In this document: positions 1 through 4,966 of the stretch, one piece after another
Layout of the letters: each line of letters opens with the position of its first letter
How positions within the stretch are numbered: the stretch's first letter is position 1
Assembly (NCBI GenBank): GCA_045613165.1
Contig: JAZLAK010000127.1
Span: forward strand, 1 to 7,614
DNA: 7,614 nucleotides
Reading direction: 5' to 3'
Origin: UMGS1124 sp045613165
GTDB lineage: Bacteria > Bacillota_I > Bacilli_A > RF39 > UBA660
Notes under the pieces: model-generated
Seen by the model: the letters and a program-made list of their open reading frames with translations, nothing else
Databases searched by the model: none
What the model was told of the DNA's origin: nothing
Made by a program: the position numbers and the translations under genes

Positions 1-1476
1 ACATCTACATTTGAATCAAATGACTTCACATATACATTAACATGTGAATCAGGATGTGATGGAGTAGATACTGCAACAACATTCCCAATAAATGGAGGAA
101 TATTAGTAGGAAACAGTATTGAAGAAGATGAGGTACAAACATATTCATTCACATTAACATATGAAGAAACAGGAAAAAATCAAACTGCTGACATGAACAA
201 AAAGTTAGAAGCAAGAATAAATATAAAAGATATATCAAGTATAAATCCATATAGTGGTAATACAAGTTCATTAGCTTACAATATTGTAAATAATGCCATA
301 GCAGGTAAAACTGGTACTACATTAGCTGGAGCACCACTTAGTGATGTTGCTAATTCAGTAAGTCAATATGGTACAGGAAAGTTTAGTTATGAAACAAAAA
401 CAACTGATTCTTTATGTTCTGGTACTGATCCTTGGTTGGTTGGTGATTCTGCAACTGCGGCACAATCAGGAAGTACAGTAAGTTCATATGAAGATGCAGT
501 TGGTAAATATGTTTATGATCAATGTGAAAGTTGGACAAAATATTTAGAATCATATGATGCTTCAACTTCTACATTAATTTTCAAAAACGAAGAAATGGTA
601 GATGAAAAAACATTAAGTGTAACACAAGATGATCTAGGAGTAAGTTATTACTATAGAGGTGCTGTAGAAGATAATTATGTAGAATTTAATAATATGTGTT
701 GGAGAATTGTACGTATTGAAGGTGATGGTTCTATCAAAATAACACTTGCAGCACAAAAGAAATGTAGTGAAATAACTGAAAGTGATACTGGTACTGCATT
801 TATTGGTACTGGACATTATGGATATAATAAGGGAAAAGTAACAAATTCATTAGGACAACAATCAACTAGCGATAAATACGTTGCTGATTATTTGACAAGT
901 CCAACAAATAATACAACAAGTATGAAATATAAATTAGATGAATGGTATAATACTAATTTAAAGAGTGTAGAAGGAAAATTAAAAAAAGATACATGGTGTT
1001 TAGGAAATACAAAAGATTCATATGATCAATCAACAAATGCACTATTAAGTGATAGTGTAAATGATTTAATGTATAATAGTAAATCATTTAATTATGATAC
1101 ATTAAGAAGACTTAATGGAATAAGCGATAAATATGCAACATTAAGATGTGATGGAAAAAATTATGAAAGCCATGAATCATATATAGGAGCATTAACAGTA
1201 GATGAAGTAGTATTCGCAGGAGGAAAAGTATCTACAACATATCAAAATTATTATTTAACTGATAATGCAACAAGTGGTTGGTGGTGGATTCTCTCTCCGG
1301 CCTACTTCAATAGCAACGTCGATTACGCTTTCTACGTTAATGGAAATGGCAACGTGAGCGACGACATCTATGTGGGCTATGACTACGGCAGTCTGCGCCC
1401 CGCAGTTTCGTTAGCATCTAGTACAGTAATCACAAAGGGTGATGGTACAATAGGTAATCCATACATAGTTGGCTGA
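1..1476 (+). CDS. Surface protein with C-type-lectin-like C-terminal domain, 5' partial
   Basis: The frame is open from base 1, so the gene starts upstream; the ATG at 193 is internal (the 64 codons before it read as coherent protein). 491 residues are visible. The first ~75 codons look like the end of a beta-rich extracellular domain (TYSFTLTYEETG). A middle section holds an aromatic block with NNMCWRIVRIEGDG at about 685-726. The C-terminus carries GALTVDEVVFAGGK, then a GWWWILSP block, a VNGNGNV motif and LRPAVSL, ending in GDGTIGNPYIVG. That pattern resembles the formylglycine-generating-enzyme/C-type-lectin-like fold of many gut Firmicutes surface proteins (similar to DUF6273; family name not verified). 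Eight cysteines are visible and no membrane segment, as expected of an exported disulfide-containing protein; a signal peptide would lie outside the window. Ligand or adhesion function is inference. Codons 1288-1410 differ sharply in composition from the rest. It is the only gene here ending in TGA. Confidence 0.85.
   Translation, partial: TSTFESNDFTYTLTCESGCDGVDTATTFPINGGILVGNSIEEDEVQTYSFTLTYEETGKNQTADMNKKLEARINIKDISSINPYSGNTSSLAYNIVNNAIAGKTGTTLAGAPLSDVANSVSQYGTGKFSYETKTTDSLCSGTDPWLVGDSATAAQSGSTVSSYEDAVGKYVYDQCESWTKYLESYDASTSTLIFKNEEMVDEKTLSVTQDDLGVSYYYRGAVEDNYVEFNNMCWRIVRIEGDGSIKITLAAQKKCSEITESDTGTAFIGTGHYGYNKGKVTNSLGQQSTSDKYVADYLTSPTNNTTSMKYKLDEWYNTNLKSVEGKLKKDTWCLGNTKDSYDQSTNALLSDSVNDLMYNSKSFNYDTLRRLNGISDKYATLRCDGKNYESHESYIGALTVDEVVFAGGKVSTTYQNYYLTDNATSGWWWILSPAYFNSNVDYAFYVNGNGNVSDDIYVGYDYGSLRPAVSLASSTVITKGDGTIGNPYIVG
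1288..1410 (+). other. Putative DGR variable region (or exchanged cassette) in the lectin-like domain
   Basis: Hand count gives 63 G+C in 120 bases (1291-1410), against 31 in 120 for 1081-1200 of the same gene. Codons rare in the neighbours (CTC, CCG, GCC, CTG, CGC, CCC, TCG) cluster here. Two blocks, 1309-1326 and 1357-1386, are almost all NNY codons (AAT AGC AAC GTC GAT TAC; AGC GAC GAC ATC TAT GTG GGC TAT GAC TAC), as expected if adenines of AAC/AAT codons in a template repeat had been randomised. Between them lies a conserved-looking AFYVNGNGN core, and the segment ends in LRPAV. Position (3' end of a C-type-lectin-like gene), size (~120 nt) and a GC-rich 3' end resembling an initiation-of-mutagenic-homing site all fit a DGR target. 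Against: NNY codons are common throughout the segment, and no reverse transcriptase or template repeat is in the window. Cassette exchange between paralogues would also explain it. Confidence 0.5.
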
Positions 1477-1505
1477 TTGACGGACACTTTTGTGCGATAG
1501 TATAT

Positions 1506-1538
1506 AAAACTAAATTGGGATAAAAATTTAGTTTTTTT
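1506..1538 (+). terminator. Rho-independent terminator of the surface-protein gene
   Basis: An 11-bp perfect stem, AAAACTAAATT at 1506-1516 pairing with AATTTAGTTTT at 1525-1535, closes an 8-nt loop (GGGATAAA). The T-tract runs from 1532 to 1538. The stem has a single G-C pair, but the symmetry, the T-run and the position 30 nt after the stop at 1476 make it convincing for so AT-rich a genome. The A-run on the left arm might let it work in both directions. Confidence 0.8.
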
Positions 1539-1568
1539 GTGGCGTTAATTATTAATGAATAATTTATA

Positions 1569-1597
1569 ATGACTTTTTTGTATGAATTTGATACAAT
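1569..1597 (+). promoter_or_regulatory. Promoter of the TM2/DUF2752 unit
   Basis: An extended -10, TGATACAAT (1589-1597), stands 17 bp after ATGACT (1569-1574), which matches the -35 consensus TTGACA at its TGAC core. Transcription would begin near 1604, right at the ribosome binding site AGAGGTGAT (1604-1612), before the ATG at 1616. A TATAAT at 1565-1570 is an alternative -10 but lacks a good -35. Confidence 0.5.
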
Positions 1598-1615
1598 CAA
1601 ACTAGAGGTGATAAG

Positions 1616-1972
1616 ATGAGTAAATTTTGTACGAATTGTGGTCAAGAGTTAGAAGAAAATGTTAGTTTTTGTTTAAATTGTGGTAAAGAAGTTAATTCTA
1701 CTAAAAAAGTAAATGATGTTAAAGTAAATAAAAATACAAATGGACAAAAAAGTAAAATTGCAGCTGGTTTAATAGCAATATTTTTAGGAAGTTTTGGAGT
1801 GCATAATTTTTATTTAGGATATACAAATAAAGCGGTTGCTCAATTATTAATAACTGTATTAAGTTGTGGAACTCTATCGTTTGTTAGTGGTACATGGGCT
1901 TTAATAGAAGGTATTATGATCTTAACTGGAACTATTAGTGTAGATGCTTTAGGTAATCCGCTTGGAGAGTAA
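1616..1972 (+). CDS. Zinc-ribbon and TM2 domain membrane protein
   Basis: 118 residues. An N-terminal zinc ribbon has two CxxC knuckles (C5/C8 and C19/C22, each followed by G) and should bind one structural zinc in the cytoplasm. A Lys/Asn-rich linker (about 28-46) leads to a TM2 domain: helix about 48-60, the family signature GSFGVHNFYLGY (58-69), and a second hydrophobic stretch about 74-104 containing the typical WALIEGIMILTG. A short polar tail follows. The ATG at 1616 has a strong ribosome binding site (AGAGGTGAT, 1604-1612). Zinc-ribbon/TM2 proteins are common in Firmicutes but their molecular role is not established, so no function is claimed. The next gene's frame begins inside this one, which suggests translational coupling and joint action of the two membrane proteins. 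Confidence 0.88.
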   Translation: MSKFCTNCGQELEENVSFCLNCGKEVNSTKKVNDVKVNKNTNGQKSKIAAGLIAIFLGSFGVHNFYLGYTNKAVAQLLITVLSCGTLSFVSGTWALIEGIMILTGTISVDALGNPLGE

Positions 1973-2333
1973 TAAAAAGATTATAAATATTTTAATGATA
2001 AGTGGCATAATACTTGCTATTATCATTTTTTTATTTGAACCTAAATGTTTATTTAAAGAAGTATTTCATATACCTTGTTCTATATGTGGAATGACTAGAA
2101 GTTTTAAATATATTTTGAAATGTAATTTTATATTAGCATTAAAATCAAATTTAATAAGTATTCCATTATTTATAAGCCTAATTGTTTTTTATGTTAGTTA
2201 TTTTATTTCATTAATATTCAAAAAAGATTTTATTTGTAAAATATATGATAGAGTAGTTAAGAATTATAAAATAATTATTTTATTTTTATTAATAAATTGG
2301 GTATTAAATATTGTAAAGTTTTTGTATTATTAA
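1962..2333 (+). CDS. DUF2752 family membrane protein
   Basis: Up to 123 residues. The DUF2752 signature is visible at 38-46 (PCSICGMTR; C39, C42, G43, T45, R46), followed by the usual short amphipathic part and an ALKSNLISIPLF stretch that matches the family's AL..NP. segment. Three hydrophobic helices lie at about 9-25, 64-86 and 102-120. Function unknown; the paired cysteines could bind metal or be redox-active (inference). The start is uncertain. TTG at 1962 overlaps the upstream gene by 11 nt with a weak AGGT site at 1951-1954. The first ATG is at 1995 and would trim 11 residues, but it lies far from the only good purine tract (GGAGAG, 1964-1969). That tract is about 10 nt before an ATT at 1980, so a rare non-ATG start cannot be excluded. 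Confidence 0.8.
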   Translation: MESNKKIINILMISGIILAIIIFLFEPKCLFKEVFHIPCSICGMTRSFKYILKCNFILALKSNLISIPLFISLIVFYVSYFISLIFKKDFICKIYDRVVKNYKIIILFLLINWVLNIVKFLYY

Positions 2334-2346
2334 GTAGTAAAAGGGT

Positions 2347-2372
2347 AAACATATTTTAAATATGTTTTTTTT
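2347..2372 (+). terminator. Rho-independent terminator after the DUF2752 gene
   Basis: AAACATA (2347-2353) pairs with TATGTTT (2361-2367) around TTTTAAA, which is itself palindromic, and an 8-T run follows (2365-2372). The stem is weak, with one G-C pair. It lies 13 nt after the stop at 2333 and just before the next promoter, so some read-through into ftsW is possible. Confidence 0.6.
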
Positions 2373-2373
2373 A

Positions 2374-2382
2374 TGTTATATT
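2374..2382 (+). promoter_or_regulatory. Extended -10 promoter of ftsW
   Basis: TGTTATATT matches an extended -10 (TGN then TATATT, 5 of 6 to TATAAT). No good -35 is present: the expected site falls in the terminator hairpin. The predicted start near 2389 coincides with the ribosome binding site AAGGTGA (2389-2395), giving a leader of about 11 nt before the ATG at 2400. Confidence 0.42.
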
Positions 2383-2399
2383 ATTATTAAGGTGACAGT

Positions 2400-3566
2400 A
2401 TGAAAAGTAAGTTTAAAAACATGGATAAATTTTTATTTATTTTAATTTTAATATATACGATACTTGGATTAGTAATGGTATTTAGTGCTTCTAGTATGAC
2501 TGCTGTATTAGAATATGGACAAAGTGAATCTTACTTTTTTGTTAGACAATTATTCTTTGTTATACTTGCTTATATTGCTGGTTTTATCATATTATTTATC
2601 CCAAATAAATTAATAAATTTATTTAAAAGCATGTCTAAGATAATTGCTTATGTAGCGATAAGCGTATTATTATTTACGTTGTTTTTTGGTAAAACTATAA
2701 ATGGTGCAACTAGTTGGTTTCAATTAGGACCCATTACTATTCAACCGAGTGAATTTGTTAAAACTATGACTATATTATTTATTGCATTTGCTTTTAGAAA
2801 TCCAATTAAAATGTTTAGAGGATATAAGTTTTTGATGCCTTTTGTATATGGTGTTATATGTGTCGCGTTGATAGCGGCTCAACCAGATTTAGGAACTGCT
2901 ATGATATTGGCTGTAATATGTTTCTTTATGTTTTTATCATTGCCATTAAAAGATAAAAATTATTCTAAATTAAAAATAATTGCTGGTACTGGAGCTATTG
3001 TTTGTGGTTGTTTATTCTTTTTTGGGAGTGATATTCTAAAAAATGTATTAACAGATGAACAATTAAGTCGTTTAACATATACTAATCCTTGTACTAGATA
3101 TAGTGAAAAGACTGGATATCAAGTATGTAATGGTTTCATTGCTATGAATAACGGTGGTTTGTTTGGTGCTGGTTTAGGAAATAGTAAACAAAAATATTTA
3201 TATTTACCTGAAGCTTATTCAGATTTTATATTCCCTATAGTTGTAGAAGAATTAGGAGGTATAGTTGCTTCTTTAATAATAGTGGGTTTTGTAGTTATGT
3301 TATTTAGAATATTAAAAATAGCTAGAGAAGCTGAAACTTTGACTGGGTCTCTTCTAGCTTATGGGACATTTTCTTTAATAACGGCACATTTATTAATTAA
3401 TTTATTAGGAGTTTTAGCGATAATACCATTAACTGGTGTACCTTTACCATTCTTAAGTAGTGGTGGTAGTTTTGCATTAAACTTAATAATATTGTTGTTT
3501 ATAACTGAAAGAGTTTGTATAGAGAGTAAAGCAAGAAAGTTGAAAAGAGAGATAGCTAATTTGTAA
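2400..3566 (+). CDS. ftsW: FtsW, SEDS-family septal peptidoglycan polymerase
   Basis: 388 residues, normal length. SEDS proteins polymerise lipid II into glycan strands in the cytoplasmic membrane, FtsW at the division septum with a class B PBP. Family motifs appear in order: LVMVFSASS (24-32), NGATSWFQLG (101-110), QPSEFVK (115-121), AAQPDLGTAMI (159-169), GLFGAGLGNSKQKY (253-266), PEAYSDFIFP (270-279), EELG (283-286) and GVPLPFLSSGGS (346-357). D275 in EAYSDF corresponds to the catalytic Asp of SEDS enzymes (E. coli FtsW D297). GYQ plus LGNS.QKYLYLPEA favours FtsW over RodA. About ten hydrophobic helices are visible and the C-terminus is basic. Unusual: two cysteines, C231 and C243, lie in the large extracellular loop just before the catalytic Asp. 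The ATG at 2400 has AAGGTGA 5 nt upstream. galE follows after 12 nt, so the two are co-transcribed. Confidence 0.95.
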   Translation: MKSKFKNMDKFLFILILIYTILGLVMVFSASSMTAVLEYGQSESYFFVRQLFFVILAYIAGFIILFIPNKLINLFKSMSKIIAYVAISVLLFTLFFGKTINGATSWFQLGPITIQPSEFVKTMTILFIAFAFRNPIKMFRGYKFLMPFVYGVICVALIAAQPDLGTAMILAVICFFMFLSLPLKDKNYSKLKIIAGTGAIVCGCLFFFGSDILKNVLTDEQLSRLTYTNPCTRYSEKTGYQVCNGFIAMNNGGLFGAGLGNSKQKYLYLPEAYSDFIFPIVVEELGGIVASLIIVGFVVMLFRILKIAREAETLTGSLLAYGTFSLITAHLLINLLGVLAIIPLTGVPLPFLSSGGSFALNLIILLFITERVCIESKARKLKREIANL

Positions 3567-3578
3567 AGGAGTGTTATT

Positions 3579-4577
3579 ATGAAAATATTAGTTACTGGTG
3601 GTTTGGGATATATTGGAAGTCATACTTGTGTTGAATTATTGATGGATGGGTATGAAGTTGTTGTTATAGATAACTTATCTAATTCTAAAATTGAGGTTGT
3701 TGATAAGATTAAAACTATAACAAATAAAGATTTTAAATTTTATGAGGGGGATCTTAGAGATAAAAAATTAGTAGATAGTATTTTTGAAGAAAATGAAATA
3801 GATTCAGTTATTCATTTTGCTGGTTTAAAAGCGGTTGGAGAAAGTGTTGAAAAACCGTTATTATATTATCAAAATAATATAGATAGTACTTTGATTCTTT
3901 GCGAAGTAATGAATAAATATAATGTTAAAAAATTAGTGTTCTCATCTAGTGCTACTGTGTATGGTAAACAAGATATTTTACCTATTAAAGAAACTGCTAG
4001 TTTATCTACAACTAATCCTTATGGTTCTACTAAATTATTTATAGAGTATATTCTAAACGATATTTATACTAGTGATAATGAATGGAGTATTATTAAATTA
4101 AGGTACTTTAATCCTGTTGGTGCTCATGAGAGTGGGTTAATTGGAGAAGATCCAAATGGTATTCCAAATAATTTGATGCCTTATATAAATAAAGTTGCAT
4201 TAAAAGAATTGCCTCATTTAAATGTTTTTGGTGATGATTATGAAACTAAAGATGGAACTGGTGTAAGAGATTATATTCATGTAATAGATTTGGCTAAAGG
4301 TCACTTAAAAGCGATAGAATATATAGAAAAAAATACAGGTTCTATAGCAGTGAATTTAGGGACTGGTACTGGATATAGTGTTTTAGATATAGTTAATGCT
4401 TATAAAAATACAAATAATATTGATGTTCCATATAAAATTGCTCCTAGACGTAGTGGAGATATAGCTGAATGTTATGCTGATCCAACTAAAGCTCGTGAAT
4501 TATTAAATTGGGAAGCTAAATTAGATTTAGATTGTATGGTTAAAAGCGCTTATAATTTTGTTGCAAAAAATAGATAA
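3579..4577 (+). CDS. galE: UDP-glucose 4-epimerase (UDP-hexose 4-epimerase)
   Basis: 332 residues, full length. It interconverts UDP-glucose and UDP-galactose in the cytoplasm with bound NAD, as an extended short-chain dehydrogenase. Seen: the Rossmann motif TGGLGYIGSH (6-15), D31 for the NAD ribose, GDLRD (57-61), HFAGLKAVGES (79-89), FSSSATVYG (121-129) with catalytic S124, NPYGSTK (146-152) with Y148/K152 of the YxxxK pair, RYFNPVGAH (175-183), and GDIAECYADP (293-302) with a final LLNW. C298 in ECYAD aligns with human GALE C307 and E. coli Y299, the residue that limits pocket size; Cys predicts a wider pocket that may also take UDP-GlcNAc/UDP-GalNAc. Ribosome binding site AAAGGAG (3565-3571). 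It sits between ftsW and a membrane-protein gene in one unit, just before the polysaccharide genes it probably supplies. Confidence 0.96.
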   Translation: MKILVTGGLGYIGSHTCVELLMDGYEVVVIDNLSNSKIEVVDKIKTITNKDFKFYEGDLRDKKLVDSIFEENEIDSVIHFAGLKAVGESVEKPLLYYQNNIDSTLILCEVMNKYNVKKLVFSSSATVYGKQDILPIKETASLSTTNPYGSTKLFIEYILNDIYTSDNEWSIIKLRYFNPVGAHESGLIGEDPNGIPNNLMPYINKVALKELPHLNVFGDDYETKDGTGVRDYIHVIDLAKGHLKAIEYIEKNTGSIAVNLGTGTGYSVLDIVNAYKNTNNIDVPYKIAPRRSGDIAECYADPTKARELLNWEAKLDLDCMVKSAYNFVAKNR

Positions 4578-4586
4578 GAGGTTATT

Positions 4587-4907
4587 ATGAAGTTATATAT
4601 TTTAATTGGATTATTTCAATTATTTATGTATTATATATTTCCTTTATTTGCTGGTCCTACTGATGCAATGGGTATGGTATTTTTAATAATTGTAGCAACG
4701 TTTATAAGTGGTGTTGTAATTGGTTCTACTAAATTTAAGTATAAGTTTTATTATCCATTTTTTGCATCTATAACCTTTATACCTTCAATTTTTATTTATT
4801 ATAATGAATCTGCGTTAGTTCATTCGGTATGGTATTTAGTAATATCTTTAATTGGTGTCGTTGTAGGAAGTATAATTAATTTTATAGTATGTAAATTAAA
4901 AGTGTAG
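4587..4907 (+). CDS. Small four-helix membrane protein of unknown function
   Basis: 106 residues, mostly hydrophobic, with predicted helices at about 2-21, 28-47, 53-71 and 78-103. Two stretches look conserved rather than merely hydrophobic: AGPTDAMGMV (22-31) between helices 1 and 2, and IYYNESALVHSVWYL (70-84) between helices 3 and 4. The gene begins 9 nt after the galE stop with AAGAGG (4576-4581), so it is the last gene of the ftsW-galE unit; its TAG stop lies inside the terminator hairpin. No known domain is recognised with confidence and no function is proposed. Regular codons, a good ribosome binding site and tight operon spacing make it a real gene. Confidence 0.8.
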   Translation: MKLYILIGLFQLFMYYIFPLFAGPTDAMGMVFLIIVATFISGVVIGSTKFKYKFYYPFFASITFIPSIFIYYNESALVHSVWYLVISLIGVVVGSIINFIVCKLKV

Positions 4908-4926
4908 ACTCTTTCTACATTTTTTT
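4898..4926 (+). terminator. Rho-independent terminator closing the ftsW-galE unit
   Basis: AAAAGTGTAGA (4898-4908) pairs with TCTACATTTTT (4914-4924) with one G-T wobble around a 5-nt loop, and a 7-T run covers 4920-4926. The left arm contains the TAG stop (4905-4907) of the preceding gene. This is the strongest hairpin of the three terminators and separates the ftsW unit from the polysaccharide genes. Confidence 0.85.
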
Positions 4927-4935
4927 GTGTAATGG

Positions 4936-4944
4936 TGGTATAAT
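4936..4944 (+). promoter_or_regulatory. Extended -10 promoter of the polysaccharide genes
   Basis: TGGTATAAT is a perfect extended -10 (TGN plus TATAAT). The -35 region (TACATT at 4916-4921, 17 bp upstream) is poor, as is tolerated with a TG extension. The predicted start is near 4951. The ribosome binding site GGTGAT (4958-4963) then precedes the ATG at 4967 by 3 nt. Its position right after a terminator supports it. Confidence 0.62.
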
Positions 4945-4966
4945 TGTTTATATAAATGGTGATATT

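Noticed and set aside
383..565. Minus-strand 60-codon frame
   Set aside because: Lies antisense inside the well-supported surface-protein gene; composition is the mirror of its codons, with no ribosome binding site or recognisable protein.
634..816. Minus-strand 60-codon frame
   Set aside because: Antisense shadow of the same gene with no supporting signals.
1474..1500. UGA at 1474 read as Trp (code 4), extending the surface protein by 9 residues to the TAG at 1498
   Set aside because: All other genes use TGG for Trp and are intact under the standard code, and the protein already ends in the usual GNPYIVG tail.
1477..1506. Promoter-like TTGACG-N18-TATATA
   Set aside because: Transcription would run straight into the terminator at 1506-1538; no gene or obvious small RNA would be made.
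1430..1645. Minus-strand 71-codon frame
   Set aside because: Crosses the terminator, the promoter and both flanking gene ends; low-complexity product and no start signals.
4925..4966. TTG start for the glycosyltransferase
   Set aside because: It lies in the terminator T-run upstream of the promoter -10 and lacks a ribosome binding site; the ATG at 4967 has one.
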